64,000 bases of DNA, from positions 1 to 64,000 of the forward strand of contig NZ_FOHO01000002.1 in the NCBI RefSeq assembly GCF_900111675.1, read 5' to 3'. The translations under genes were made by a program, and so were the position numbers. The DNA comes from Paracoccus homiensis (GTDB taxonomy: Bacteria > Pseudomonadota > Alphaproteobacteria > Rhodobacterales > Rhodobacteraceae). Numbering within the stretch: position 1 is the stretch's first letter; each line of letters opens with the position of its first letter. The notes below the pieces were generated by a model. The model saw only the letters and a list, made by a program, of their open reading frames with translations. It was not told where the DNA came from and ran no database searches. This document shows, piece by piece, positions 8,491-19,044 of this stretch.

Positions 8491-9710
8491 CGGACGCCGC
8501 CGCGCGGATCCACGCCACGCTTGACCGCCTCGCGGGCGATTGTCCGGCGCTGGGGGTTGCCGTTTCGGGCGGCGGCGATTCGATTGCGTTGATGCATCTG
8601 CTGGCCGATTGGTCCAAGGGCCGCCGGATCATGGTGGCGACCGTGGATCACGGTCTGCGCCCCGACAGCGCGGCCGAGGCGCAGACCGTTCATCGTGCCG
8701 CCACCGCGCTTGGCCTGCATCACACCACCCTGCGCTGGCAACGCGACAATGCTGAGGGAAACCTGATGGCACAGGCCCGCGACGCGCGGCTGCGGCTGCT
8801 GTCGGGATGGGCGCTTCGGCACGACCTGCCTGCCGTTGCGCTTGGCCATACACGCGACGATCAGGCCGAGACGCTGATGATGCGGCTGGCACGCGGATCG
8901 GGCATTGACGGGCTTTCCGGCATGGCCGAACGCCGTCAGGCCTTTGACGTGACATGGCTGCGCCCGATGCTGGGCGTCGGGCGGCAGGATCTGCGCGACT
9001 GGCTGGTGGCGCGTCAGATCGACTGGATCGACGATCCCAGCAACGAGAACGAGGATTTCGACCGCGTCCGCATCCGCAAGGCCATCGCCGCGATGGGACT
9101 GGACGCGCAGGCCCTTGCCCGCGCGGCCGATCATATCCGCGATGCCCGTTCCGCGCTGTCCCATTACGCCGCCAAATCCGCCGACAGCGCCACAGCCCGG
9201 AACGGCGCCTTGACCCTGCCCCGCGATGCCTTTCGCGACGCCCCGCCCGAAATCGGCCGCCGCCTTCTGATCGCCGGATGCCGCTGGATCACCGGGGCGG
9301 ATTATCCGCCCCGCCGCGCCACGGTGCAACATGCGCTGGCCGCCATTTCCGCCGGCAGCCGGGTCACGCTGGATGGTGCGATCGTCACACCCAGCGGCGA
9401 TCGGCTGCGACTGGCCCGCGAACCCGCCGCCGCGCTGCGCAGCGACCCGTCCCCCGGTCCTTTGTGGGATAACCGCTGGCGGATCACCGGCCTTGCGCCC
9501 GGACAGGTGATCGCCGCCATCGGCACCGCACCCCTGCCCGACCTCGACTGGCGCAGTTCGGGCCTGCCACGGGACGAGGCCGCGGCCAGCCCCGGCATCT
9601 GGCAGGACGGCCGATTGCAGGCCGCCCCGCTGCTGCGCCCGGTGCGACATATCAGCGTCACCCCCCTCAGGGGCGCGGCAGATTTCCGCAGTCTGGTCAT
9701 CTCTGATTGA
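8487..9710 (+). CDS. tilS: tRNA(Ile)-lysidine synthetase
   Basis: TilS (407 aa) modifies C34 of the AUA-reading tRNA-Ile to lysidine using ATP. The PP-loop motif VSGGGDS is at residues 26-32, and the family's GHTRDDQAETLMMRLARGSG segment is near residue 130. The start is GTG at 8487, giving a GTGA overlap with cpoB. A position between cpoB and ftsH is the typical alphaproteobacterial context. The C-terminal third is less conserved, as usual. Confidence 0.95.
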   Translation: MTDAAARIHATLDRLAGDCPALGVAVSGGGDSIALMHLLADWSKGRRIMVATVDHGLRPDSAAEAQTVHRAATALGLHHTTLRWQRDNAEGNLMAQARDARLRLLSGWALRHDLPAVALGHTRDDQAETLMMRLARGSGIDGLSGMAERRQAFDVTWLRPMLGVGRQDLRDWLVARQIDWIDDPSNENEDFDRVRIRKAIAAMGLDAQALARAADHIRDARSALSHYAAKSADSATARNGALTLPRDAFRDAPPEIGRRLLIAGCRWITGADYPPRRATVQHALAAISAGSRVTLDGAIVTPSGDRLRLAREPAAALRSDPSPGPLWDNRWRITGLAPGQVIAAIGTAPLPDLDWRSSGLPRDEAAASPGIWQDGRLQAAPLLRPVRHISVTPLRGAADFRSLVISD

Positions 9711-9734
9711 ACCTGCCGGGATAATCCCTATTTT
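9707..9734 (+). promoter_or_regulatory. Candidate ftsH promoter
   Basis: TTGAAC (9707-9712) is separated by 16 bases from TATTTT (9729-9734), 33 bases before the ftsH start. This resembles a housekeeping sigma site. The -35 overlaps the tilS stop. It is inferred from sequence only. Confidence 0.4.
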
Positions 9735-9767
9735 CTAACCAAACCGAATACCGCCGGAGGACCCGTC

Positions 9768-11660
9768 TTGGGCAACGCACGTAATCTGGCCTTCTGGGTC
9801 GTTCTATTCCTGATGATTCTGGCGCTGTTCAATTTGTTCAGCGACGGAACCGCGAACATGAACAGCCGCCAGATCAGCTATTCCGACTTTGTCCAGCGTG
9901 TCGACAATGATCAGGTTTCCGCCGTCACCATCGATGGCGAGGATATCCAGATCACCGGCACCGACGGCCAAAGCTATATCACCGTCCGCCCGCAGGGCGA
10001 AGAGATCGCCGACCGCCTGATCGATCAGGGCGTCGATGTGAAGGTGGTCAAGCAGCAGCAATCCGGCTTCATGTCGCTGCTGGGCGTGTGGCTGCCCTTC
10101 ATCCTGCTGATCGGCGTGTGGATCTTCTTCATGAACCGCATGCAGGGCGGCGGCAAAGGCGGGGCGATGGGCTTTGGCAAGTCGCGTGCGAAGCTGTTGA
10201 CCGAAAAGCACGGCCGCGTGACCTTTGACGACGTGGCCGGCATCGACGAAGCCAAGGAAGAGCTGGAAGAGATCGTCGAATTCCTGCGCAACCCGCAGAA
10301 ATTCAGCCGCCTGGGCGGCAAGATCCCGAAGGGCGCGCTGCTGGTCGGCCCTCCGGGCACCGGCAAGACGCTGCTGGCCCGCGCCATCGCAGGCGAGGCC
10401 GGCGTGCCGTTCTTTACCATTTCCGGGTCCGACTTCGTCGAGATGTTCGTCGGCGTCGGTGCAAGCCGTGTCCGCGACATGTTCGAACAGGCCAAGAAAT
10501 CGGCCCCCTGCATCGTCTTCATCGACGAAATCGACGCCGTGGGCCGTGCGCGTGGCGTCGGCATCGGCGGCGGCAATGACGAACGCGAACAGACGCTGAA
10601 CCAGCTGCTGGTGGAAATGGACGGTTTCGAGGCGAATGAAGGCATCATCATCGTCGCCGCCACCAACCGCAAGGACGTGCTGGACCCCGCGCTGCTGCGT
10701 CCGGGCCGCTTTGACCGTCAGATCCATGTGCCCAACCCCGATATCAAGGGCCGCGAGAAAATCCTGTCGGTGCATGCCCGCAAGGTCCCGGTCGGCCCCG
10801 ATGTCGATCTGCGCATCATCGCCCGCGGCACCCCCGGCTTTTCGGGCGCCGATCTGATGAACCTCGTGAACGAGGCTGCGCTGACCGCCGCGCGGATCGG
10901 CCGCCGGTTCGTCAGCATGGAAGATTTCGAGAACGCCAAGGACAAGGTGATGCTGGGCGTCGAACGCCGCAGCATGGTCCTGACGCCGGAACAGAAGGAA
11001 AAGACCGCCTATCACGAGGCCGGTCACGCCATCGTCGGATTGTCGCTGCCAAAATGTGATCCGGTCTACAAGGCCACGATCATCCCGCGCGGCGGCGCAC
11101 TTGGCATGGTGGTCAGCCTGCCCGAAATGGACCGCCTGAACTTCCACAAGGACGAAGCCAAGCAGAAACTGGCGATGACCATGGCCGGCAAGGCCGCCGA
11201 GATCATCAAATACGGTGAGGAAGGCGTCAGCAACGGCCCCGCCGGCGACATTCAGCAGGCATCCGGCCTGGCCCGCGCCATGGTGATGCGCTGGGGCATG
11301 TCCGACAAGGTCGGCAATATCGACTATGCCGAGGCGCATGAGGGATATTCGGGCAATACCGGCGGCTTCTCGGTGTCGGCCGCGACGAAAGAGCTGATCG
11401 AACAGGAGGTTCATGACCTGATCGAGCAAGGCTATGTCGAGGCCCGCCGGATCCTGATCGAGAAAGAGGCCGAATTCGAACGCCTGGCCCAGGGGTTGCT
11501 GGAATACGAGACGCTGACCGGCGAAGAGATCGGCAAGGTTATCCGTGGCGAGCAGCTGGGCGGCGATGACGATACCCCAGGCAGTTCGATCCCCTCGGTG
11601 ACGTCGGTGCCGAAATCCGGCAAGCCCGCGGATCCGGGCGGCGACCCCGCCCCGGCCTGA
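9768..11660 (+). CDS. ftsH: ATP-dependent zinc metalloprotease FtsH
   Basis: FtsH (630 aa) is the membrane-anchored AAA+ protease that degrades misfolded and regulatory membrane proteins. Two membrane segments (residues about 5-25 and 103-123) flank a periplasmic domain. The AAA module has Walker A GPPGTGKT at 194-201, Walker B IVFIDEID, and the second region of homology. The zinc site HEAGH is at 416-420. The start is TTG at 9768, chosen because an excellent CCGGAGG site lies 7 bases upstream and the N-terminus [10 protein letters not shown] fits the Rhodobacter family pattern. A hairpin with T-run ends the cluster. Confidence 0.97.
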   Translation: MGNARNLAFWVVLFLMILALFNLFSDGTANMNSRQISYSDFVQRVDNDQVSAVTIDGEDIQITGTDGQSYITVRPQGEEIADRLIDQGVDVKVVKQQQSGFMSLLGVWLPFILLIGVWIFFMNRMQGGGKGGAMGFGKSRAKLLTEKHGRVTFDDVAGIDEAKEELEEIVEFLRNPQKFSRLGGKIPKGALLVGPPGTGKTLLARAIAGEAGVPFFTISGSDFVEMFVGVGASRVRDMFEQAKKSAPCIVFIDEIDAVGRARGVGIGGGNDEREQTLNQLLVEMDGFEANEGIIIVAATNRKDVLDPALLRPGRFDRQIHVPNPDIKGREKILSVHARKVPVGPDVDLRIIARGTPGFSGADLMNLVNEAALTAARIGRRFVSMEDFENAKDKVMLGVERRSMVLTPEQKEKTAYHEAGHAIVGLSLPKCDPVYKATIIPRGGALGMVVSLPEMDRLNFHKDEAKQKLAMTMAGKAAEIIKYGEEGVSNGPAGDIQQASGLARAMVMRWGMSDKVGNIDYAEAHEGYSGNTGGFSVSAATKELIEQEVHDLIEQGYVEARRILIEKEAEFERLAQGLLEYETLTGEEIGKVIRGEQLGGDDDTPGSSIPSVTSVPKSGKPADPGGDPAPA

Positions 11661-11671
11661 TGACGACCCTG

Positions 11672-11701
11672 CCCCCGGCCCCGCGCCGGGGGTTTTCTTT
11701 T
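11672..11701 (+). terminator. Rho-independent terminator after ftsH
   Basis: A perfect 8-bp stem CCCCCGGC / GCCGGGGG with a 5-base loop is followed by TTTTCTTTT. Confidence 0.85.
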
Positions 11702-11769
11702 GCGGTCACGCACTCGGGCAAAGGTGGCACTTGATCCCGCGACACGGGCAGTGCATGTCGCAGGGCAAC

Positions 11770-12072
11770 ATGGCCAATCTTGATGACATCACCGACATGA
11801 CCACGCTGCGCGCCGAAATCGACGCGCTGGACCGGGACTTGATCGCGCTGTTCGCCCGCCGTCGTCAGATGATCGACTGCGCCGCACGGATCAAGCAGAC
11901 CCAGGACCTGCCCGCCCGCATCGACTGGCGGGTCGAGGAAGTGGTGATGAATGCCCGCCGGAACGCCGATGCCGCGGGGCTTGACCCCGACCTGTTCGAA
12001 GCCATCTGGCGACGACTGGTCGATGCCGCCATCGAACAAGAGGACCGCCAGTTGAAAGGATCTCGTCCATGA
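11770..12072 (+). CDS. Chorismate mutase (AroQ type)
   Basis: This is a small all-helical chorismate mutase (100 aa from the chosen start) converting chorismate to prephenate for Phe/Tyr synthesis. The family pattern [22 protein letters not shown] is at the N-terminus, with the conserved Arg in LRAEID; Lys and Arg follow in the second helix ([18 protein letters not shown]). The start is uncertain: the ATG at 11770 has AGGG just upstream, while the ATG at 11755 or a TTG at 11731 would add 5 or 13 residues. Its stop overlaps the folD start by four bases, so the pair is co-translated. Confidence 0.88.
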   Translation: MANLDDITDMTTLRAEIDALDRDLIALFARRRQMIDCAARIKQTQDLPARIDWRVEEVVMNARRNADAAGLDPDLFEAIWRRLVDAAIEQEDRQLKGSRP

Positions 12073-12944
12073 CTGCCACGCTGATCGACGGCAAGGCCTT
12101 TGCCGCCAGTTTGCGCCAACGTATCGCGACCCAGGTCGCCACGCTGAAGGAAAAGGGGATCACCCCCGGTCTTGCGGTGGTTCTGGTGGGCGAAGATCCC
12201 GCCAGCCAGGTCTATGTCCGCTCGAAGGGCAAGCAGACCCTTGAGGTCGGCATGAACTCCTACGAGCACAAGCTGCCCGAGGACACGCCCGAGGCCGATC
12301 TGCTGGCTCTGATCGACAGGCTGAACAACGATCCGGCGGTGAATGGCATTCTGGTGCAACTGCCCCTGCCCCGCCATATGGACGAGGCGGCGGTCATCAA
12401 CGCCATCGACCCGGCCAAGGATGTCGACGGGTTTCACATCCTGAATGTCGGGCTGCTGGCAACCGGGCAGAAGGCCATGGTGCCCTGCACCCCGCTTGGC
12501 TGCCTGATGATGCTGCGCGATCAGCTGGGCAGCCTGTCGGGCAAGCGTGCGGTCGTCGTCGGTCGGTCGAACATCGTCGGCAAGCCGATGGCGCAGCTGC
12601 TACTGCGCGACAGCGCCACCGTCACCATCGCGCATTCGCGCACCGCCGATTTGCCCGACCTGTGCCGACAGGCGGATATTCTGGTCGCCGCTGTCGGCCG
12701 TCCGCATTTCGTGCAGGGCGATTGGGTGAAACCCGGTGCGACTGTCATCGATGTGGGCATCAACCGGACCGATGACGGGTTGGTCGGCGATGTCGATTTT
12801 GCCGCGGCACGCCAGATCGCGGGGGCAATCACCCCGGTTCCGGGCGGTGTCGGCCCGATGACCATTGCCTGCCTTCTGGCCAACACGCTGACCGCGACCG
12901 CGCGGGCGAATGGCCTGCCCGACCCTGAAGGGCTGACCCCCTAA
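12069..12944 (+). CDS. folD: Methylenetetrahydrofolate dehydrogenase / methenyl-THF cyclohydrolase
   Basis: FolD (291 aa) is the bifunctional enzyme interconverting methylene-, methenyl- and formyl-tetrahydrofolate with NADP. Visible motifs are [16 protein letters not shown] (with the catalytic Lys), PLPRHMDE, the PCTPLGC substrate loop, the Rossmann signature [16 protein letters not shown], and the C-terminal [16 protein letters not shown]. The ATG at 12069 overlaps the chorismate mutase stop. The gene converges on ruvB with a four-base overlap of the two stop regions, leaving no space for a conventional terminator. Confidence 0.97.
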   Translation: MTATLIDGKAFAASLRQRIATQVATLKEKGITPGLAVVLVGEDPASQVYVRSKGKQTLEVGMNSYEHKLPEDTPEADLLALIDRLNNDPAVNGILVQLPLPRHMDEAAVINAIDPAKDVDGFHILNVGLLATGQKAMVPCTPLGCLMMLRDQLGSLSGKRAVVVGRSNIVGKPMAQLLLRDSATVTIAHSRTADLPDLCRQADILVAAVGRPHFVQGDWVKPGATVIDVGINRTDDGLVGDVDFAAARQIAGAITPVPGGVGPMTIACLLANTLTATARANGLPDPEGLTP

Positions 12945-13972
12945 CCGTCGAACAATGTGGCCTGCCCCGGCTGAACCGGGGCGGCCAGACCCAGATGCCG
13001 CCAGGCGCGCGGCGCAAGCTGGCGTCCGCGCGGCGTTCGCGCGATCAGACCCTGTTGCAGCAGATAAGGCTCGATCACCTCTTCGATGGCGTCGCGACTT
13101 TCCGAAAGTGCCGCCGACAGGGTTTCGACCCCGACCGGCCCGCCACCGTAATGTTCGGCCATCAGGGTCAGATAGCGCCGATCAGCACCGTCCAGCCCCA
13201 GATCGTCCACGCCCATCCGGGTCAGGGCCGCGTCCGCGATCTGCCGGGTCAGGCGGCCATCGCCCTCGACCAGGGCGAAATCGATCACACGGCGCAGCAA
13301 TCGCCCCGCGATTCGCGGCGTACCACGCGCCCGGCAGGCAATTTCGCGCGTCCCCTCGGGGTCGGCATCGATTCCCGACAGGCGCGCGCCCCGCTGAACG
13401 ATCAGGTCCAGCTCCTCGATCTCGTAGAATTGCAGACGGGTCGGGATCCCGAAGCGATCGCGAAGGGGCGTCGTCAGCAACCCCAGCCGGGTGGTGGCGC
13501 CGACCAGGGTAAAGGGCTGCAACTCGATCCGCACGGTGCGGGCGGCAGGACCTTCGCCGATGACCAGATCCAGCTCGAAATCCTCCATCGCGGGGTAAAG
13601 CACCTCTTCGACGGCGGGATTCATGCGGTGGATTTCGTCGATGAACAGAACATCGCGGGCTTCCAGATTGGTCAGGATCGCCGCCAGATCGCCGGCTCGC
13701 GCCAGCACCGGCCCCGAGGTCATGCGGAAATTGACCCCAAGCTCGCGCGCCATGATCTGTGCCAGCGTCGTCTTGCCCAAACCGGGCGGGCCAAAGAACA
13801 GCGTGTGATCCATCGCCTTGCCGCGCATCTTGGCGCTTTCGATAAAGACGCGCAGATTGGCCCGCGCCTCGGCCTGACCGACGAATTCGGTCAGGGCCTG
13901 CGGGCGCAGGGCACGATCCTCGCTGTCGCTGTCCATCGGCGCGGCGCGCAGGGTGGGGTCGGGTTGGCTCAT
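12941..13972 (-). CDS. ruvB: Holliday junction branch-migration helicase RuvB
   Basis: RuvB (343 aa) is the AAA+ motor that drives branch migration with RuvA. Walker A GPPGLGKT is at residues 61-68, Walker B with sensor is [10 protein letters not shown], and [16 protein letters not shown] is the family's sensor/arginine-finger stretch. The C-terminal winged-helix DNA-binding domain ends with TPRGR. The start ATG at 13972 overlaps the htpX stop by four bases (ATGA), so ruvB is co-translated with the protease gene upstream. Confidence 0.97.
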   Translation of the reverse strand: MSQPDPTLRAAPMDSDSEDRALRPQALTEFVGQAEARANLRVFIESAKMRGKAMDHTLFFGPPGLGKTTLAQIMARELGVNFRMTSGPVLARAGDLAAILTNLEARDVLFIDEIHRMNPAVEEVLYPAMEDFELDLVIGEGPAARTVRIELQPFTLVGATTRLGLLTTPLRDRFGIPTRLQFYEIEELDLIVQRGARLSGIDADPEGTREIACRARGTPRIAGRLLRRVIDFALVEGDGRLTRQIADAALTRMGVDDLGLDGADRRYLTLMAEHYGGGPVGVETLSAALSESRDAIEEVIEPYLLQQGLIARTPRGRQLAPRAWRHLGLAAPVQPGQATLFDG

Positions 13973-14829
13973 CCATGCCCCCAGGGGCCGGGGGCGCGAC
14001 CAGTCATGGCGCGCAGCCGGGCGATCCGCTGTTCGGTCGGGGGGTGGGTCGCGAACAGCTTGTCCATGCGCAGGCCATGCAGCGGGTTGATGATGAACAT
14101 CGCCGCCGAGGCCGGGTTGCGTTCGGCAGGGACATTCAGGCTGCGCCCGGCAGCCGTCGCGATCCGTTGCAGCGCCGAGGCAAGCGCATCGGGATTGCCA
14201 CAGATTTCCGCCCCCTCGCGATCGGCCTCGTATTCGCGGGTGCGCGAGATGGCCATCTGCACCATCATCGCAGCCAGGGGCGCCAGCACCATGGCCAGTA
14301 TCGCGCCGATCCCGCCGCCGCGATCGTCACGACCGCCTGTGAACAACATCAGGTTGCCCATCATGGCGATGGCCCCGGCCATGGTCGCGGTGACCGTCAT
14401 GGTCAGCGTGTCACGATTCCGGATATGCGCCAGTTCATGGGCGATGACCCCGGCCAGTTCGTCGCGGTTCAGCGCACGCATCAGGCCCTGCGTCACGGCG
14501 ACGGCGGCGTTTTCGGGATTGCGGCCGGTGGCGAAAGCGTTGGGCTGTTCGGTCGGCAGAAGATAGACCTTGGGCATCGGCAGGCCCGCGCGACGGGCCA
14601 GATCGGCGACCATGTGATACAGATCGCCGCCGTCCTGCGGCCCCAGTTCGACGGCGCCTTGCTGGCGCAGGACCATCTTGTCGCTGTTCCACAGCGCGAA
14701 CATGTTGCCCGCCCCTGCAAACAGCAAGGCAAAGATCGCGCCCCCGGATCCGCCCATCATCCAGCCCAGCAACATGACGATCGCGGTCAGACCCGCCATC
14801 AGCATGAAGGTGCGTGCATTTCCGGCCAT
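13969..14829 (-). CDS. htpX: M48 membrane metalloprotease HtpX
   Basis: HtpX (286 aa) is a stress-related inner-membrane zinc protease with functions overlapping FtsH. Two N-terminal membrane segments (about 8-25 and 29-46) precede the zinc motif HELAH at residues 131-135. Two further hydrophobic segments lie near 145-165 and 175-195. The gene sits inside the ruv operon: five bases after the ruvA stop and overlapping the ruvB start by four bases. This placement makes co-expression with Holliday-junction proteins likely, although no functional link is evident. Confidence 0.93.
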   Translation of the reverse strand: MAGNARTFMLMAGLTAIVMLLGWMMGGSGGAIFALLFAGAGNMFALWNSDKMVLRQQGAVELGPQDGGDLYHMVADLARRAGLPMPKVYLLPTEQPNAFATGRNPENAAVAVTQGLMRALNRDELAGVIAHELAHIRNRDTLTMTVTATMAGAIAMMGNLMLFTGGRDDRGGGIGAILAMVLAPLAAMMVQMAISRTREYEADREGAEICGNPDALASALQRIATAAGRSLNVPAERNPASAAMFIINPLHGLRMDKLFATHPPTEQRIARLRAMTGRAPGPWGHG

Positions 14830-14834
14830 CGCTT

Positions 14835-15539
14835 TTATCCTTTCGGCGCCAGCAGCCTCAGCGCTGCGCGGATCAACGCGGCCGTCTGGGCGTCGGGTTC
14901 CCTGGCCTGAACCTCGGCCACCACGCTTGCCGCTTCGGATTGAGCGTATCCCAGATTGACCAGCGCCGACAGGGCGTCAGCCGCCGCGCGCGCCGAGACT
15001 ATGCCACCGTCGGATGAGGGGTGCGCCTCGGTGCCGGCCATCGAGGCCGGCGCCGAGGCGGCGGCTTCGCCGGGCTCGATGCCCGGCGAAGCCGCACCCC
15101 CCGCATCGACCGTCAGATCGCCGCCAAGCGCCATGATCGACGGCCCCTTGTCCTTCAGTTCCAGAACGATCCGCTGTGCCAGCTTGGGGCCGACACCCTG
15201 CGCCTTGCGCACCGCCGACCAATCGCCAAGCGCAATGGCACGCGACAACCCGTCGGCGCCCAACGTCCCCAGAATGGCCAAAGAAACCTTGGCCCCCACC
15301 CCCTGCACGCTGGTCAGCAGCTTGTGCCATTCCTTTTCCAGCAAGCTCTGAAAGCCGAACAGCTGCAACAGATCCTCGCGCACCAGAAGATCGGTATACA
15401 AGGCCACCGCCTGACCCGCCGGCGGCAATCCGGCCGAGGTCCGTTCGCTGACATGAACGACATAGCCCACACCGCGCACGTCGATCAGCACGTGATCCCG
15501 CGCCCGGTGAAGAATGATTCCCGCGATCCGACCGATCAT
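14835..15539 (-). CDS. ruvA: Holliday junction DNA-binding protein RuvA
   Basis: RuvA (234 aa) is the tetrameric junction-binding subunit. It has an N-terminal OB fold ([12 protein letters not shown]... VGYVVHVS) and helix-hairpin-helix motifs ([27 protein letters not shown]). A flexible linker follows at about residues 135-185, and the C-terminal domain contacts RuvB ([16 protein letters not shown]). The open frame runs 21 codons further upstream, but the ATG at 15539 overlaps the ruvC stop as ATGA and gives the canonical N-terminus. Confidence 0.96.
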   Translation of the reverse strand: MIGRIAGIILHRARDHVLIDVRGVGYVVHVSERTSAGLPPAGQAVALYTDLLVREDLLQLFGFQSLLEKEWHKLLTSVQGVGAKVSLAILGTLGADGLSRAIALGDWSAVRKAQGVGPKLAQRIVLELKDKGPSIMALGGDLTVDAGGAASPGIEPGEAAASAPASMAGTEAHPSSDGGIVSARAAADALSALVNLGYAQSEAASVVAEVQAREPDAQTAALIRAALRLLAPKG

Positions 15540-16045
15540 GCCGCACCCCTTCCCGTCGCCACGCGACGCCTGTTCTGTCCCTGCATGTGATGCGCGTGGC
15601 AAATCGCGATGGCCAGCGCATCCGCCGCGTCGGCCGAGGCGAACTGCACGCCGGGCAATTGCACCCGCACCATGTGCTGCACCTGTTCCTTGCCGGCATG
15701 GCCAACACCAACCACGGTCTTCTTGACCGCATTGGGGGCGTATTCCCCGACGCTCAGCCCCGCCTCGGCCGGCGCCAGCAGCGCGATCCCCCGCGCCTGT
15801 CCCAGCTTCAGCGTGCCGGTCGCGTCCTTGTTCACGAAGGTCTGTTCCACCGCGGCGGTATCCGGACCATGGGCCGCGATCACCTGCGACAGCCCGCGAA
15901 ACAGGATCGACAATCGCGCCGCCAGCTCCCCGTCATTGCCCGACTGGATCACGCCATTGGCGACATGCCGCAGACGCGGGCCATCCACCTCGATGACGCC
16001 CCAGCCCATATTCCTCAGACCGGGATCGATTCCCAGAACCCGCAT
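15536..16045 (-). CDS. ruvC: Holliday junction resolvase RuvC
   Basis: RuvC (169 aa) is the endonuclease that cuts Holliday junctions. The RNase-H-like acidic residues are visible: Asp7 in GIDPGL, Glu67 in VEQTF and the C-terminal [12 protein letters not shown] segment. The start is ATG at 16045, six bases after an AGGGG site; a start six codons upstream is less family-like. It is the first gene of ruvC-ruvA-htpX-ruvB. Its upstream region is shared with the divergent antiporter operon and holds a small inverted repeat AGGCGA-ACA-TCGCCT (16085-16099). I see no GAAC-N7-GAAC SOS box here. Confidence 0.95.
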   Translation of the reverse strand: MRVLGIDPGLRNMGWGVIEVDGPRLRHVANGVIQSGNDGELAARLSILFRGLSQVIAAHGPDTAAVEQTFVNKDATGTLKLGQARGIALLAPAEAGLSVGEYAPNAVKKTVVGVGHAGKEQVQHMVRVQLPGVQFASADAADALAIAICHAHHMQGQNRRRVATGRGAA

Positions 16046-16200
16046 CGCTGCCCCTCTTGTCATTTTTCAAAGCGTTAGCACGAAAGGCGAACATCGCCTA
16101 GGGGGGACGCCTTGTCGCAGGGCATTCGCTTGACTTGCCGGTCCCGATTGGAAACACAAGAAGTAAAACCCAGAAACATGAACAACAGGATCGAGGCCCC

Positions 16201-19044
16201 ATGTCGCCAGCACTGATCGCGCTATTGCCCTTTATCGGCGCGCTGTTGCCAGGTCTGCTGGTCCGGTCGGGGCGCAGCGTTGCCGCGACCGCCAGCGGCA
16301 CGACCACGCTGATCGCCCTGCTGGGGTTGTTGCTGCACATCCCCGCCGTCATGCGCGGCGAGGAAATCGTGGCACGGTTCGAATGGCTTCCCCTGATCCA
16401 GCTGAACGCGAATTTCCGCATAGACGGGCTGGGCCTGCTGTTCGGGATCCTGATCCTGGGGATCGGCCTTCTGATCATCACCTATGCGCGGTTCTACCTG
16501 TCGCGCCAGGATTCGGTGGGCAAGTTCTACACCTATCTGATGCTGTTCCAGGGCGCGATGATGGGGATTGTCCTGTCCGACAACATCCTGTTGTTGCTGG
16601 TATTCTGGGAACTGACCTCGCTGTCGTCCTTCCTGTTGATCGGCTATTGGCGGCACCTGCCCGCAGGCCGTCAGGGCGCGCGGATGGCGCTGACCGTGAC
16701 CGGCATGGGCGGGCTTGCGATGATCGCGGGGATGCTGATCCTGGGCCAGATCGCGGGCAGCTATGACATCAGCCAGATCCTGCAATCCAAGGACGCGATC
16801 CAGGCCAGCCCGCTTTACCTGCCTGCGCTGATCCTGATCCTGATCGGCGCCTTTACCAAATCGGCGCAGTTCCCGTTTCATTTCTGGCTGCCTCATGCGA
16901 TGGCCGCCCCGACCCCGGTCAGCGCCTATCTGCACAGCGCGACGATGGTGAAGGCAGGGCTGTTCCTGTTGGCACGGCTGTGGCCGGTGCTGTCGGGCAC
17001 GCCGGAATGGTTCTGGATCGTGGCGACGACCGGCCTGATCACCATGCTGCTGGGCGCGGCGATCGCGCTGTTCAAGGACGACCTCAAGGCGCTGCTGGCG
17101 TTTTCGACGGTCAGCCATCTGGGCCTGATCACCATGCTGCTGGGCTTTGGCACCGAAGAGGCCGCCATCGCCGCCGTGTTCCACATCATCAACCACGCGA
17201 CCTTCAAGGCCGCGCTGTTCATGACCGCGGGCATCATCGACCACGAAACGGGCACGCGATCCATCGCGAGGCTGGGCGGGTTGCGCAAGCTGATGCCGGT
17301 GACATTCCTGATCGGGACCGTCGCAGCATTGTCCATGGCCGGCATCCCGCCGCTGAACGGGTTCCTGTCCAAGGAAATGATGCTGTACGAAGCCAGCCAT
17401 CTGGATCAGGCGCGACAGCTGTTCATGGTCGTGGCGACGGTCGCGGCGCTGTTTTCTGTCGGGTACTCGCTGCGCTTCATCTTCCATGTCTTTACCGGGC
17501 CCGAGCGTGACGACTATCCCCACCACCCGCATGATCCGGGCTTCGGGATGTGGGCCGGTCCCGCACTTCTGGCGGTGCTGGTCGTGCTGATCGGGCTGTT
17601 TCCGAACACCATGGCGGGCTGGCTGGTCGATGCCTCGGCCACGGCGGTCACGCAGCACGCGGCGCATTCGCATATCTACCTGTGGCACGGCGTGAACGCG
17701 GCGCTGATCATGTCGATCATCGCCATCGCCGGCGGTGCGGCCCTGCTGGGCGGGCATCGCCCGCTGCTGGCCGCCTGGGACGCCGCCCCCCGACCCGAGG
17801 CCAAGTCGATCTTCGACGGGCTGCTGCTGGCCTGTGTCCGGGCCGGGCGCGGGCTGACAGACCGGCTGACCAACGGCTCGATGCCGCGCGCGCTGACCGG
17901 CTTTACCCTGGCCGCGTTGTTTGCCGGGTGCTACGCGTGGTATACGGGCGCGGCAGGCAAGGTCACGCGACCGATGCTGCCGATCGAGCCTGTGCCCTTC
18001 ATCGGCTGGCTGCTGGTGATGACGGCGACGGGCTGCATGGTGTTTTTCCACCGGGTGCGCCTGCTGGCGCTGGTTCTGGTGGCAATCGTCGGCCTGATCA
18101 CTTCGATGTTCTTCGCCTATTTCTCGGCCCCCGATCTGGCGCTGACCCAGATCTCGGTCGAGGTGGTGACGGTGATCCTGCTGCTGCTGGCGCTGAACTT
18201 CCTGCCAAAGCGGACGCTGACCGAAACATCGTCCTCGCGGCGGGGCTGGCATGCCTTCGTGGCAACGCTATCGGGCGTGGGCTTCGGGGCGCTGTGCTAT
18301 GCCATCATGCGCCGCGACTTCGCCTTTGACCCAATCTCGGGCTACATGCTGCAAAACAGCTACAAGCTGGGTGGCGGCGACAATGTCGTCAACGTCATCC
18401 TGGTCGATTTCCGTGGCTATGACACGTTTGGCGAGATCACGGTGCTGGGCATCGCCGCCCTGGCCATCTTTGCGCTGACGCAGACGCTGTTGCAGGGCAA
18501 TTCGGCGCGTCGGCTGCTGAACTGGAAGCACGATCAGGCCCGTGCGGGCGACCGCCATCCGCTGATGCTGGTGATCGCGACGCGGGTGCTGCTGCCGATT
18601 TCGCTGGTGGTGGGGATCTTCATCTTCCTGCGGGGCCACAACCAGCCGGGCGGCGGCTTCATCGCCGGTCTGGTCGTCGCGATCGCGCTGCTGATGCAGT
18701 ACATGGCATCGGGCTATGCCTGGGCACAGACGCGCCAGACCATCCCCTATCACGCGCTGATCGGCGCGGGTGTGGTGGCCGCGGGCGTCACCGGTATCGG
18801 GGCCTGGTTCAACGACAAGCCGTTCCTGACCTCGGCCTTCGGCTATTTCAAGCTGCCCTTCCTCGAAGAGATCGAGCTGGCCACCGCCATGGGCTTTGAC
18901 CTTGGGGTGTTCCTGTGTGTCGTGGGGGCGGTCATGCTGGCGCTGAATTCGCTGTCGCGGATCGCGCGCCGCGCGGGCGAGACCGTGAACGAGAAGCCGA
19001 TGGATATCGATCTCAGCACCGAACAACAGAAAGGAGCCCTGTGA
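16201..19044 (+). CDS. Mrp/Pha monovalent cation:proton antiporter subunit A, fused A-B type
   Basis: This is the large subunit (947 aa) of a multicomponent Na+ or K+/H+ antiporter, related to NADH dehydrogenase NuoL. Many membrane segments are visible. The quinone-oxidoreductase-like core (KSAQFPFHFWLPHAMAAPTPVSAYLHSATMVKAG) is near residues 220-255. The C-terminal 200 residues carry a separate MrpB/MnhB-like domain (LPISLVVGIFIFLRGHNQPGGGFIAG), as in rhizobial PhaAB. The ATG at 16201 follows CGAGG; the frame extends 22 codons upstream without a better start. The subunit C ATG overlaps the stop by one base (TGATG). Confidence 0.93.
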   Translation: MSPALIALLPFIGALLPGLLVRSGRSVAATASGTTTLIALLGLLLHIPAVMRGEEIVARFEWLPLIQLNANFRIDGLGLLFGILILGIGLLIITYARFYLSRQDSVGKFYTYLMLFQGAMMGIVLSDNILLLLVFWELTSLSSFLLIGYWRHLPAGRQGARMALTVTGMGGLAMIAGMLILGQIAGSYDISQILQSKDAIQASPLYLPALILILIGAFTKSAQFPFHFWLPHAMAAPTPVSAYLHSATMVKAGLFLLARLWPVLSGTPEWFWIVATTGLITMLLGAAIALFKDDLKALLAFSTVSHLGLITMLLGFGTEEAAIAAVFHIINHATFKAALFMTAGIIDHETGTRSIARLGGLRKLMPVTFLIGTVAALSMAGIPPLNGFLSKEMMLYEASHLDQARQLFMVVATVAALFSVGYSLRFIFHVFTGPERDDYPHHPHDPGFGMWAGPALLAVLVVLIGLFPNTMAGWLVDASATAVTQHAAHSHIYLWHGVNAALIMSIIAIAGGAALLGGHRPLLAAWDAAPRPEAKSIFDGLLLACVRAGRGLTDRLTNGSMPRALTGFTLAALFAGCYAWYTGAAGKVTRPMLPIEPVPFIGWLLVMTATGCMVFFHRVRLLALVLVAIVGLITSMFFAYFSAPDLALTQISVEVVTVILLLLALNFLPKRTLTETSSSRRGWHAFVATLSGVGFGALCYAIMRRDFAFDPISGYMLQNSYKLGGGDNVVNVILVDFRGYDTFGEITVLGIAALAIFALTQTLLQGNSARRLLNWKHDQARAGDRHPLMLVIATRVLLPISLVVGIFIFLRGHNQPGGGFIAGLVVAIALLMQYMASGYAWAQTRQTIPYHALIGAGVVAAGVTGIGAWFNDKPFLTSAFGYFKLPFLEEIELATAMGFDLGVFLCVVGAVMLALNSLSRIARRAGETVNEKPMDIDLSTEQQKGAL

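Noticed and set aside
16085..16099. AGGCGA-ACA-TCGCCT as a ruvC SOS operator
   Set aside because: It is a hairpin-like palindrome, but it does not contain the GAAC-N7-GAAC spacing of alphaproteobacterial SOS boxes.
16222..18252. A 676-codon minus-strand frame rich in Arg, Gln and His
   Set aside because: It is antisense to the antiporter subunit A and encodes a composition typical of non-coding mirrors of membrane proteins.
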